The notes under the pieces: model-generated | What the model saw: only the letters and a program-made list of their open reading frames with translations | Told to the model about the DNA's origin: nothing | Database searches by the model: none | From: DASVEE01 sp036399695 | GTDB taxonomy: Bacteria > Acidobacteriota > Thermoanaerobaculia > Gp7-AA8 | NCBI GenBank assembly: GCA_036399695.1 | Contig: DASWMP010000052.1 | Coordinates: 1 to 53,380 of the forward strand | DNA length: 53,380 nt | Direction of reading: 5' to 3' | Made by a program: the position numbers and the translations under genes | Shown: positions 34,132 to 43,496 of the stretch, one piece after another | Position numbering within the stretch: the first letter of the stretch is position 1 | How the letters are laid out: the number at the start of each line of letters is the position of its first letter

Positions 34132-36183
34132 CTAAAACTTCCCACGGATCTGGAACGAGAAGATGGGGCCGATCTGGCGGTCGCGGTGTTCGACGTAATC
34201 CACCGGGCCGGTGCGGCGGCCCGTGTAGACGGTGCGGTCCCACATACTGTCGGCGGCGAACAGGTTGTAGACACCGGCGCGGACCGACATCCCGGCCACA
34301 TTCTTGTGCTCCAGATACAGCTCGCCCCAGACCGGGCCTTCCCATAGGCGGCCCACTTCCGTGAGGCGGTAACTCAGCGCGTTGATCTGATAGGACGCCG
34401 CCGTGCCCCAGGCCCAGTCCGACCCCGCGAGATCGTGGCGGAGCGCGACGCTCGCGTAACTCTGCAGACTGTCGCTGATCTCGCGCTTCTCGCCCGTGAG
34501 CGGGTCCTCGACCTCGCTCGTCTGCATCTGCCCTTCGACGTCCAGACGTGCGCCGCGCCAGCCGAAGCGATCGAGATTCAGCGTGCTGCGCGATTCGAAA
34601 CCGTACACCGTCGCGTGATCCAGATTGCCGGGCGACTGGCCCGTCGCGCCGATCGGGACGTAATCGATGATGTCGTCGATCAGCCGGCCGTACAGGCGCA
34701 GCGTCGTCGAGCCGAGCGTGCCCAGATTGCGCACCCCTTCGATGTCCAGCTCCCAGCTCTGCTCCGGCACCAGGTCCGGGTTCGCGGACGTCTCGATGTC
34801 GTCCTGGATGTCCACCGAGGCGAGGAAATCGAAGAAATTGAGCTGGCCGACGCGGCGGGCCAGCTTGAAATTCACGTCCGTGCGGGGGGAGACCTTCCAG
34901 GCCGCCGAGAGCTCCCCCTTCGGGCGGTAGAACGTACGCGTCGTGCCGCCGGCGCCGACCTGTGCGAGCTGCGAATACTCCCCGCCGGCCGAGAGCTTCA
35001 TCGTCACGTTCTTCGCCACCGGGCGGCCATAGCTGCCCATCACCTCGTAGCGGTCTTCTTCCACCTGCGCCGTGCCGCCGGAGAAGAACACCTCGTCGAA
35101 CGTACCGTTCGGCTGCATCTCGAAGAGGCGCGACGTGTTGTCCAGGCTGTTGAAGGCCCCTTCGGCCGACACCTGCCACTCCGCGCCGCCGCTGTTCCAG
35201 CGGTACTCCGAGCGGAGGATGCGTTCCGCTTCATCGCCGGTCTGCGTCGTGCGGCTGCCGGACTCCGGCGAGTCGTCGGCAAAGCGGGTGCGCACCGTCG
35301 TCTCGTTCGGATAGCGCGAGCCGCGGCTCACGCCGATGAACTTCAGCCGCCCTTTGCCGAGGTCGAGCTCGTAGTCCGCGCCGACCTCGTAGTTGTGGCC
35401 ATGCTCGTCGACGGTCACCCGGCGCTCGCGCTCCACGCCGCCGGAGGGGAGGCGGGAGCCTGTCTCCAGGTAGTCGTAATAGAGGCGGCCGTACAGCACG
35501 TTCAGGTTGCCCGCCGCCGTGCCCGGCGCGTCGTACACGAAGCGGCCGCTGAAGCGAGGCTGTTCCGAGTTGCCGCGCCACTCCTCGTCGCGCGACTCCC
35601 GGAGCGAGCCGCCCGGGTTGTACAGCCACGTCGGTCCGCCGGCGCCGCTGCGATTGCCGCGGTTGTCGAGACCGAGCGTGTACTGCACCGGCCCCTTCGT
35701 CCCGCTCACCGACACCTCGAAGCGCGTCAGCAGCGGATCGCTGTAATACGACCGGAACTCAGGCCGGTACGCCCACTGTCCGCTGATGCCCGTCGAGCGC
35801 ACGATGACGTTCGCCACCTGCCCCCGCAGCCCCGGAATCTTCAACGTCGCCGCATCGACCACCTCGATGCGCTCCACGTTCCCGGCCGGGATGCGGCTCA
35901 GCTCCGTCACCACGTCGTTCGACTTGCCCGAGATCCGCTGCCCGTTGATGACGACGTTCCCCGTCGCCTCCCCAAGCCCCCGCTCCTCCGATTCCTCCCG
36001 CACCGCGAAGCCCGGCACGCGATTCAACATATCCAGCGCCGTCTTCGGCGCAAACTGCGCAAAGTCCGCCGGCAGATACGTCCGTGCGCCCGGCCCATCG
36101 GCTGGAGTGGGCGGAGGCGTGGTCTGGGCGAAAACGGGTGCGGCGAGGAGAACGAGCAACACGGTCACAGCGCGAAAGCTCAT
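34132..36183 (-). CDS. TonB-dependent receptor
   Basis: A 683-aa outer-membrane protein with a signal peptide (MSFRAVTVLLVLLAAPVFAQ) and GAAGGAAG before the ATG. The plug domain occupies about residues 40-130: FAPKTALDMLNRVPGFAV, NVVINGQRISGKSNDV, IPAGNVERIEVVDA. The remainder is beta-barrel, with strand pairs such as WELDIEGVRNLGTLGSTTLR, ending in phenylalanine (IFSFQIRGKF) as expected for BAM recognition. It lacks the carboxypeptidase-like N-terminal domain of the receptor at 15065. Substrate unknown. It is upstream in the same orientation as the B3-like hydrolase, so import and hydrolysis might be linked. Confidence 0.88.
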   Translation of the reverse strand: MSFRAVTVLLVLLAAPVFAQTTPPPTPADGPGARTYLPADFAQFAPKTALDMLNRVPGFAVREESEERGLGEATGNVVINGQRISGKSNDVVTELSRIPAGNVERIEVVDAATLKIPGLRGQVANVIVRSTGISGQWAYRPEFRSYYSDPLLTRFEVSVSGTKGPVQYTLGLDNRGNRSGAGGPTWLYNPGGSLRESRDEEWRGNSEQPRFSGRFVYDAPGTAAGNLNVLYGRLYYDYLETGSRLPSGGVERERRVTVDEHGHNYEVGADYELDLGKGRLKFIGVSRGSRYPNETTVRTRFADDSPESGSRTTQTGDEAERILRSEYRWNSGGAEWQVSAEGAFNSLDNTSRLFEMQPNGTFDEVFFSGGTAQVEEDRYEVMGSYGRPVAKNVTMKLSAGGEYSQLAQVGAGGTTRTFYRPKGELSAAWKVSPRTDVNFKLARRVGQLNFFDFLASVDIQDDIETSANPDLVPEQSWELDIEGVRNLGTLGSTTLRLYGRLIDDIIDYVPIGATGQSPGNLDHATVYGFESRSTLNLDRFGWRGARLDVEGQMQTSEVEDPLTGEKREISDSLQSYASVALRHDLAGSDWAWGTAASYQINALSYRLTEVGRLWEGPVWGELYLEHKNVAGMSVRAGVYNLFAADSMWDRTVYTGRRTGPVDYVEHRDRQIGPIFSFQIRGKF

Positions 36184-36474
36184 CGGAAAGTTCTTCCTTC
36201 AGTCGATTTAGAAAATGCGCAGACCGCCGCACAGGGCTCGGACACTCAGACGAAGCAGCCGCCGGACAGTTAGCCGCAGCTCCCCGATCCCCGCAAGACA
36301 ACATCTACGACATCTTTCGTACGAGTCAACGAAAACGTTCGTAGATGGTTTCACATCGACCGAACAAAAGTGCGGCGAAAGGGACGAACCGGACCCCTGC
36401 GCCTACCAGCCGGACGGAAGGCAGGGCCGGACGGGAGCCAGCGAAGCGAAAGTCTCGCTTCCAGATCCCACGAC

Positions 36475-36515
36475 TTCGCTTCCATCTGTCCCACCTGTCC
36501 CATCGTTCCCCCGCT
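36475..36515. repeat. 9-bp repeat CATCTGTCCCACCTGTCCC
   Basis: Upstream of pgm, CATCTGTCC, CACCTGTCC and CATCGTTCC follow one another. This is the complement of the GGGACAGATGGG unit seen at 28655 and a third site of the 9-bp repeat class. Confidence 0.55.
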
Positions 36516-36541
36516 CCCCGCCCTGTCATATCCTTCCGCGC

Positions 36542-38170
<1,629 letters not shown>

Positions 38171-38171
38171 C

Positions 38172-38513
38172 GGCGGAACAGGGTCCGTCGCGGGTGCAAC
38201 AGGGTGCGTCGCGGGCGCGCTGCACCTGCGTCGCGGCTGCAACAGGGTACGTCGCGGGCAGCGCAGGGTATGTCGTTGCCGGCAACAGGGCAGGTCGCGG
38301 CTGAAGCATGGTGTGTCACCGGCGCGACGCACGCTCGTCGCGGCTGAAACACAGTGCGTCAGAGGCACGACGCACGCTCGTCGCGGCTGAAACATAGTGC
38401 GTCAGAGGCACGACGCACGCTCGTCGCGGCTGAAACACAGTGTGTCACGGGCGCGACGCACGTTCGTCGCGGCCGGAACAGGGTGCGTCACGGCCGGAAC
38501 GCACCGCGTCCCG
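38172..38513. repeat. Tandem array 3: 16 units of 21-22 bp (43-bp higher order)
   Basis: It starts one base after the pgm stop. Early units resemble GGTGCAACAGGGTGCGTCGCG in two-step blocks. In the later half a 21-bp type (GCTGAAACACAGTGCGTC + AGA) alternates with a 22-bp type (GGCACGACGCACGCTCGTCG + CG). This gives a 43-bp period with copies starting at 38336, 38379, 38422 and 38465. GTGCGTC in one type and GACGCAC in the other allow each pair to fold as a hairpin. Mixed 21/22-bp lengths argue against coding. There are no spacers. Confidence 0.88.
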
Positions 38514-38544
38514 GCCCGACCCCATGCGAGCTCCACCGTACCCC

Positions 38545-38573
38545 TTGACATCCGGCAAGTTCGAAATTACATT
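38545..38573 (+). promoter_or_regulatory. Sigma-70-type promoter
   Basis: A perfect -35 TTGACA (38545-38550), a 17-bp spacer and -10 TACATT (38568-38573, four of six matches to TATAAT). Local A+T is raised between TCGAAATTACATTTTC and the start region. It is the best promoter seen in the window and reads toward the gene at 38841, implying a leader of about 260 nt. Confidence 0.7.
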
Positions 38574-38579
38574 TTCAAT

Positions 38580-38840
38580 CCTTGGGTCGCGGTTCGAAAG
38601 AACCTCGGCTTAGGCGGCGAACGGGTGAGACGACAGCGCTGGCAAGTGCGACAGATCTCATCCCTGCGGAAGTCGAGCGAAGCTCCTTCCGCCGCGGGCT
38701 CTGGAAGTGTGCGCACTTTCCAGAAACATCAACCGGAGTAGCCGGCGCGTCGCCGACTCCTCCAGCCGGTGGTCGCCTGCGCTCGTGCACAAAGCGCTCG
38801 TCGCTTCACCGGCCATGCTTTCGAGGTTCAGGAGGAAAAC
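38580..38840 (+). ncRNA. Structured 5' leader with six successive hairpins
   Basis: Downstream of the promoter, complementary segments follow one another: GGTTC/GAACC with GAAA loop (38591-38604); GGTGAGA/TCTCATC (38624-38662); GCGGAAG/CTTCCGC enclosing GAGC/GCTC (38666-38692); CTGGAA/TTCCAG (38701-38723); ACCGG/CCGGT enclosing GGAGT/ACTCC and CGGCG/CGCCG (38732-38770); and GCGCT/AGCGC (38780-38798). It ends with Shine-Dalgarno GGAGGA before the ATG at 38841. I do not match this to a known riboswitch. It could be a cis-regulatory RNA or a small RNA; no gene product is encoded in it that I can support. Confidence 0.5.
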
Positions 38841-39371
38841 ATGGCTAACCAACAGAATCCCCGTAGTTCCAACGCCGCGGTCGAGCTTCCGCAGCCGGTA
38901 TCGCTCGAGCCCGAAGCGGTGGTCGAGCAACTGCGCGCTGTCCGCGCGCAACTCGGAGAAGTGACCCCGCTGACCAGATCCGAGAGGGAGGCGCTGCGCC
39001 GCCGCGCGAAGACGTCCAATCCGGTGCTGCAGGCGTCGATCAACATGATCGGCGCGCACGACCAGGTCTCGCAGGCGGTCGCGCAGCAGGCCGAGGTAGT
39101 GCGCGGGATGTTCGAAGAGGCCAACCGCTGGACGGCGGTCGAGGACGAGTTGCGGACGCTCCTGCAGGGCGTCGCCGGCGCGAACCTGGTGCGGCGCGAG
39201 CGGGTCGCGCTCATCGCCGCCCAGGCCTACAACATCGGTACGGAGCTGGCGCGCGATCCGGCCAACGCCGTGCTGCGGCCGCATGTGGAGGAGATCAGAC
39301 GTCTGAAGCGCGTCACCCGCCGCAGAAAGAGCGGCGAAGCGACGGAACCGCCCGCCAGTCCGAAACCGTAA
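38841..39371 (+). CDS. Helical hypothetical protein (176 aa)
   Basis: A strong Shine-Dalgarno (CAGGAGGAAAAC) precedes the ATG at 38841. The N-terminus is polar (MANQQNPRSSNAAVELPQPV). From about residue 25 the protein is almost wholly alpha-helical and amphipathic (EAVVEQLRAVRAQLGEVTPL, TRSEREALRRRAKTSNPV). It has a Lys/Arg-rich tail (EEIRRLKRVTRRRKSGE). No signal peptide, cysteines or catalytic motif are seen. The dedicated promoter, long structured leader and good RBS suggest a well expressed, regulated protein, perhaps nucleic-acid binding or cell-structure related. No family recognised. Confidence 0.75.
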   Translation: MANQQNPRSSNAAVELPQPVSLEPEAVVEQLRAVRAQLGEVTPLTRSEREALRRRAKTSNPVLQASINMIGAHDQVSQAVAQQAEVVRGMFEEANRWTAVEDELRTLLQGVAGANLVRRERVALIAAQAYNIGTELARDPANAVLRPHVEEIRRLKRVTRRRKSGEATEPPASPKP

Positions 39372-39386
39372 AATGTGATCGAGGGA

Positions 39387-39417
39387 GACCGGGCGCGTTC
39401 GCGCGCCCGGTCGTTCC
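39387..39417 (+). terminator. GC-rich hairpin with UUCG loop
   Basis: An 11-bp perfect stem, GACCGGGCGCG / CGCGCCCGGTC, with loop TTCG, followed by GTTCCTTCC. It is very stable but the T-run is weak. It lies between the two helical-protein genes and may attenuate transcription of the second. Confidence 0.6.
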
Positions 39418-39442
39418 TTCCGCGCGATCGAGGAGCACGCCG

Positions 39443-39940
39443 ATGAAGAACGACGATCCCGAGACCCCGTCCCTCGACTGGGAAGCACGAATCGAGGCCG
39501 CGTACCTGCGCATCCGGGCCGGCCTCCCGCCCGTCCCCTGGCTCCCGAACCTCCCGACGCTGACCGGCCTCCGCCGCCAGGTCCGCCGCGCCCGCGCCGG
39601 CGTGATCGAACCCGGCAATCCCCGAATCTCGACGCAAGCCTGGGCCGATACGATCGAGCAGGGCATCGTGATGAACCTGCTCGAGCGGGAAGCGCTGCGG
39701 AAGCAGATCGAGGAGGAAAAGCGCCAGGAAGCCGAGCAGCAGCAGCGCATCCTCGAGTACAACCGCTGGTGGATGGAGGTCTACCGCGAGCTCAAGCGCA
39801 TGCCCGAGGCGTCCGACCCGACCACCGAGATCGGCGCCCAGGTCCTGTCCATGAAACGCGAGCTCCGCAAGCTGCGCGGCCGGCCACGGAAGCGGGGGAA
39901 GGGGCGCGGAAAGGCGAATGACGGTGCGGATGCGGAATAG
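39443..39940 (+). CDS. Coiled-coil hypothetical protein (165 aa)
   Basis: The start at 39443 has GAGGAGCACGCCG upstream. The central region (about residues 80-120) is a charged coiled-coil (LLEREALRKQIEEEKRQEAE, then QQQRILEYNRWWMEVYRELK). The C-terminus is extremely basic (RELRKLRGRPRKRGKGRGK), like AT-hook or RNA-binding tails. The N-terminal part has PPVPWLPNLPTLTGLRRQVR. It sits 71 bp after the previous helical protein across a hairpin and is probably co-expressed with it. No domain family recognised. Confidence 0.65.
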   Translation: MKNDDPETPSLDWEARIEAAYLRIRAGLPPVPWLPNLPTLTGLRRQVRRARAGVIEPGNPRISTQAWADTIEQGIVMNLLEREALRKQIEEEKRQEAEQQQRILEYNRWWMEVYRELKRMPEASDPTTEIGAQVLSMKRELRKLRGRPRKRGKGRGKANDGADAE

Positions 39941-39988
39941 AGCCACGCTTCACCGGAAGGAACAAGAAATCCTGATCCAGACCTGCCT

Positions 39989-40189
39989 GCACGCCGGAGG
40001 CGTGCCGTAGGGTAGCCGGTGGCAAGGGCCGAAGGCCCGCCGCCCCCGGTTTCGTGCAAATGAGATTTGCACCCCGGAGGGGTGCCGGACGCGACCCCTG
40101 CCGGGGTCGTGGGGTTAGGCGGATTATGTCCGGTGGCGGCGTGCCTTCGGCACTTGCCACCGGCTACCGTCCGACACGCCTTCGGCGTG
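39989..40189. repeat. 200-bp composite palindromic element
   Basis: Seven hairpins are arranged symmetrically. Outer ones are GCACGCC/GGCGTGC (39989-40005) and CACGCC/GGCGTG (40175-40189). Long arms GGTAGCCGGTGGCAAG (40011-40026) and CTTGCCACCGGCTACC (40153-40168) are perfect complements. Between them lie GGGCC/GGCCC, GTGCAAAT/ATTTGCAC, CACCCC/GGGGTG, GACCCC/GGGGTC and GTGCC/GGCAC. Loops are GGAG- or TTCGG-like. It resembles a mobile palindromic or REP-type element, without a transposase here. Confidence 0.8.
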
Positions 40190-40811
40190 AACCCCGAATC
40201 GGCTTTCCGAATATTTCACAGCATCAGAGTGCGCCGATAGTCTCGTGGCTGGGTGGCGAGTTGCGTTTTGTGCGGCGCCCTCGTGCTACGCCCGCCACCG
40301 AGCTGCTTGTATCAACGGTCACCCCAGCGGGGGCACCGCGCAAAGCGCAGCCGGTGATCACAAGGAAGCGACGGGTGCTTTGGAGGAGGGTGTACCCACT
40401 GTCACCCCGAGCGAATTAACGGGCGCTGCGCGCCGGTGCCGTGGTGATGACACACCGCGAATTGAGGTTGAGTGCGTCTAACGCAAGCAGGTTCGTAAGT
40501 CGTTCCATTCTTCGGCGTGAATCGCCTGTGGCCCGCGGCGAACTACGTTCGAGACCGCCTTCAGCAGATGGCCGCAGTTCATTCGCTGAAGCTTCGTATT
40601 AAAGAGCCGGAGCACCTCATCGAAAGATCATCAGAAAAACTATTGAGCGACCGAAGCTCAAGGTTACACCGCAGAATTATGAGCGGCATGTGACTGATCT
40701 CCCCACCCGATGTGAATGTTGCGGCCGCAAGCCGCCACGCAGCGGCAAGGATCGTGGTTGATAGGCCGATGGAGCGCGCTTCCACCGACGGCGTCCCTCT
40801 CCACTCCACCT
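40190..40811. other. Gene-free, degenerate region
   Basis: About 620 bp with lower GC than its surroundings (especially 40580-40690) and no convincing gene. A short helical reading LKLRIKEPEHLIERSSEKLL near 40590-40650 has no start or RBS and may be a remnant. Nothing else is recognised. Confidence 0.4.
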
Positions 40812-41615
40812 TCACTCCGCCCCCGCCTCCCGATACCGTTCCGGCGCGTAGCGCAGCGCCAGCAGTCCTGTGGCGGCGGCAAGATCGAGCTCCTGCACCA
40901 GCACGCCCTCACGCGCATACGGCAGGTACGCCTGGCACTCGCCGTTCGGCGCGATGAGGCTCGTGGCCGATTCCTGGAACGGGACGCCGTAGTTCACGCT
41001 CGCGAAGTAGATCGTGTTCTCGCGGCTGCGCATCAGCATCGCTTTTTCGTAGTACGGGTTGCTCGCGGCGCCCCACTCGGTGAGGCGGACACCGTCGCGG
41101 GTCGTGCCGGTGAGTTGGGGGTGGAAGACGATCTTCGCGCCGCGGGTGGCGGCCCAGCGGACCGTCTCCGGATAGCGCCAGCCTTCGTGGCAGATCGTGA
41201 TGCCGAACTTCAGGCCGTCGATCTCGAAGAGCTGCCGCGTGTGGCCCGGCACGTACGGCTGGTCTTCCGTCGGGTCGAGCTGGTTCTTCGTCTGATAGCC
41301 GATGATGCGGCCTTCCTTGTCGAAGACGCAGGCCACGATCTGCCGTCCCACGTCCGAGACCCGCTCCATCCCCAGGATCGTGGCAATCGAGTAGGTACGG
41401 GAGAGGCGCGCGACGGTCTCGAGTACCTGCTCCTGCTCCGCGACGCCATACGGAAACACCTCAAAGTCCTGCCCGCGCAGCCCCGGCAGGTACGCCTCGG
41501 GGAAGCAGACGATGGCCGCGCGTTGCGCCGCGGCTTCGGCGAGGCAGCGCTCGACCTTCTGCAGGCCGTCTTCGAGCGAGGTGGCGACGGAAGGGGAGGC
41601 GAGGGCGACGATCAT
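40812..41615 (-). CDS. Carbon-nitrogen hydrolase (nitrilase superfamily)
   Basis: A 267-aa cytosolic amidase or nitrilase-like enzyme. The catalytic triad is visible: Glu40 in CFPEAYLPG, Lys110 in YQTKNQLDPTE and Cys142 in ITICHEGWRYPE. The structural motif RSRENTIYFASVN is also typical. It hydrolyses a C-N bond of an unidentified amide. Its ATG overlaps the stop of the upstream MBL-fold gene (ATGA), so the two are translationally coupled. With the DUF4440 gene they form a three-gene minus-strand operon. Confidence 0.9.
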   Translation of the reverse strand: MIVALASPSVATSLEDGLQKVERCLAEAAAQRAAIVCFPEAYLPGLRGQDFEVFPYGVAEQEQVLETVARLSRTYSIATILGMERVSDVGRQIVACVFDKEGRIIGYQTKNQLDPTEDQPYVPGHTRQLFEIDGLKFGITICHEGWRYPETVRWAATRGAKIVFHPQLTGTTRDGVRLTEWGAASNPYYEKAMLMRSRENTIYFASVNYGVPFQESATSLIAPNGECQAYLPYAREGVLVQELDLAAATGLLALRYAPERYREAGAE

Positions 41616-42727
41616 GGACGCCTACCGTACTGCACCCGCCGCCATCGCCACCAGTAGGACGTAGGCGGCTGCTCCGGTGTGACGATCTCGCCGGGGCGCG
41701 GAGTCGTGAAGGCGATGCGGCCGCTGGCGGCTTTGACGAGCCGCTCGGCGGGCTCGTACCAGTCGTGAAAACCGAGGTTGAAGGTGGCCCAGTGCAGCGG
41801 GAGCATCAGTTTGCCGCGCACGTCGAGATGCGTCTGGACCGCCTCCTCGGGTGTGATGTGGATCTCCGGCCAGGTCTCGCCGTAGGCGCCGATCTTCAGC
41901 AGCGTGAGGTCGAATGGGCCGTGCTGCTCGCCGATGCGTTTGAACTCGTCGAAGTAGCCGGTGTCGCCGCTGAAGTAGACGCGGTGGCGCGGTCCGATGA
42001 CGGCCCACGACGCCCATTCCGTCACGTCCTGTTTGACGCCGCGGCCGGAGTAGTGGCGCGCCGGCAGCGCGACGAAGCGGACGCCGCGCAACTCCGCCTC
42101 CTCGTTCCAGTCGAGCTCACGGAACTGCGCGCGCGGGACGCCCCAGCGCTCGAGATGCGCGCCGATGCCGAGCGGGACGAAGAACGTGGTGCCGCGGGCG
42201 GCGAGCGCCTGCACGGTGGGCATGTCGAGGTGGTCGTAATGATCGTGCGAGATGACGACGGCGTCCACGCGGCCGGTGTCGGCGAGTGCGATCGGCGGCG
42301 GATGGAAGCGCTTCGGCCCCATCGACTCGAACGGCGAACAGCGCTCGCTCCAGATCGGATCGGTCATGAAGCGGACGCCGTCGACGTCCACGATGGTGCT
42401 GGAATGGCCGATCCAGACGGCGCGCAGCTCGCCGGCTTCGCCGAGGTCGCGCGCCGTCAGGCGGTGGATCGGGATCTCTTCCGGCGGGACGCGGACCTGG
42501 TTACCGCTGAACTGCAGGTAGATGCTGCGGAGGATGTCCCCTTTGGTGGTGGGGATGAGGTTGCGGAACTTGCCGTCGCGCCAGTGCGGCGAGCGGCGGA
42601 TGGTGTTGAGCCGCTCGCCTTCGAGCTGGCCGCCGAGCGGTTTCCAGAACTTCAGCACGAGGATCCCGGCGGAGATCGCCGCACCCGCGAACGCGGCAGA
42701 GAGCAGCAACTTCCGGCGCCTTTTCAT
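41612..42727 (-). CDS. MBL-fold hydrolase (UlaG/NAPE-PLD-like), membrane-anchored
   Basis: A 371-aa protein. A positively charged start and one hydrophobic helix (MKRRRKLLLSAAFAGAAISA) predict an anchor or signal. The metallo-beta-lactamase fold has WIGHSSTIVDVDGVRFMTDP, the metal motif SHDHYDHLD, and further ligands in ARHYSGRG, YFSGDTGYFDEF and PLHWATFNLGFHDW. This set is typical of the family that includes UlaG and NAPE-PLD-like phosphodiesterases, not beta-lactamases. An alternative start is at 42736 (MASMKRRR). Substrate unknown. It is coupled to the nitrilase. Confidence 0.87.
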   Translation of the reverse strand: MKRRRKLLLSAAFAGAAISAGILVLKFWKPLGGQLEGERLNTIRRSPHWRDGKFRNLIPTTKGDILRSIYLQFSGNQVRVPPEEIPIHRLTARDLGEAGELRAVWIGHSSTIVDVDGVRFMTDPIWSERCSPFESMGPKRFHPPPIALADTGRVDAVVISHDHYDHLDMPTVQALAARGTTFFVPLGIGAHLERWGVPRAQFRELDWNEEAELRGVRFVALPARHYSGRGVKQDVTEWASWAVIGPRHRVYFSGDTGYFDEFKRIGEQHGPFDLTLLKIGAYGETWPEIHITPEEAVQTHLDVRGKLMLPLHWATFNLGFHDWYEPAERLVKAASGRIAFTTPRPGEIVTPEQPPTSYWWRWRRVQYGRRP

Positions 42728-42792
42728 GCTCGCCATTGTGGGGCACGTGGGGCCAATCGGACCTGAGGTCCGACATCCCGCGGCCCCGCGGC

Positions 42793-43302
42793 TCAATGGT
42801 CGTAGCTGATGATCCTGGTGACCTGCCAGCCGGTGGGCTGGCGCCGCCACACCTGCAGGAACTTGAACGTGCCGCAATCCTGCACGCCGTTCTCCTGATG
42901 GCAGAAGCGGTGCGCGCCGGTTTCCAGCGCGCCGTAGGTGCCGATCGGGTAGACCTCCAGGGTGCCGGGGACGAGCTCGCGCCGCAGGCCGTCGTTCCGG
43001 GCGAAGAGGTTCTGGAAGCCGGCGCGCACGTCGCTCTTCGTCTGCAGCCCGCCCTTGTCGTGAAAGAACTCCAGGTCGTCGGCGAACAGCGCCATCAGCC
43101 GCTCGAGGTCGTGCGCGTTGAACGCGTCGAACATCGCCGCGTCCAGCCGGACGATCTCGTCGTGGAGCTGCTGCGCCTCCGGCGAGAGTTTCGCTGCCGC
43201 CCGCGGTGCCGTCGTCGCCGGTGGCGCCGTGGTCGAACGTGGCGCCGTCGCGCAAGCACCGCCCAGGAGTAAAACCGCCAGCACCAGCACACTTTTCTTC
43301 AT
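42793..43302 (-). CDS. DUF4440/SnoaL-like lipoprotein
   Basis: A 169-aa protein with a lipoprotein-like signal MKKSVLVLAVLLLGGACAT (Cys17 as lipid site; the -3 Gly is atypical). After an Ala/Pro/Thr linker, an NTF2-like cone domain begins (EIVRLDAAMFDAFNAHDLER then LMALFADDLEFFHDKGG) and ends in KFLQVWRRQPTGWQVTRIIS. Such DUF4440 domains bind small hydrophobic ligands or are scaffold proteins. Start at 43302 is chosen for the signal; upstream in-frame sequence has none. It is first in the operon with the MBL and nitrilase genes, 66 bp before the former. Confidence 0.8.
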   Translation of the reverse strand: MKKSVLVLAVLLLGGACATAPRSTTAPPATTAPRAAAKLSPEAQQLHDEIVRLDAAMFDAFNAHDLERLMALFADDLEFFHDKGGLQTKSDVRAGFQNLFARNDGLRRELVPGTLEVYPIGTYGALETGAHRFCHQENGVQDCGTFKFLQVWRRQPTGWQVTRIISYDH

Positions 43303-43417
43303 CGCTCGTCCCCCGCGCGCATCGTCTGGCCAGCGTGATACGTGAGCCGCCGCCGGAGGTTCAGCGCGAACCGGCAAAAAAGCGCGCCGCCCGGTGCACA
43401 ATCGCGCCATGACGGTA

Positions 43418-43496
43418 ATCTCGGAGTGCGGTGGCGAACGCCACCGCTCTCTTACACGCGTACCAGCGGTGGCTCACCGCCACCGCACTCCGAGAT
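43418..43496. repeat. Dispersed nested palindrome, copy 2
   Basis: The most symmetric copy: ATCTCGGAGTGCGGTGGCG at the left pairs with CGCCACCGCACTCCGAGAT at the right without mismatch. The interior holds AACGCCACCGCTCTCTTACA, CGCG and TACCAGCGGTGG. It overlaps the 3' end of the MFS transporter gene and provides its final residues and stop codon. Confidence 0.9.

Noticed and set aside
33170..35179. A 669-aa minus-strand frame over the B3-like hydrolase and receptor
   Set aside because: Frame-shifted shadow of two well supported genes on the same strand, with Arg/Gly-rich composition.
38172..38513. CRISPR array
   Set aside because: Alternating 21- and 22-bp units are contiguous with no variable spacers and there are no cas genes.
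40579..40815. Small minus-strand gene of 78 codons
   Set aside because: No RBS, no recognisable motif, and it overlaps the end of the nitrilase gene on the same strand.
41612..42727. Beta-lactamase call for the second MBL-fold protein
   Set aside because: SHDHYDHLD with WIGHSSTIVDVDG is the UlaG/NAPE-PLD-like pattern, not that of a beta-lactamase.
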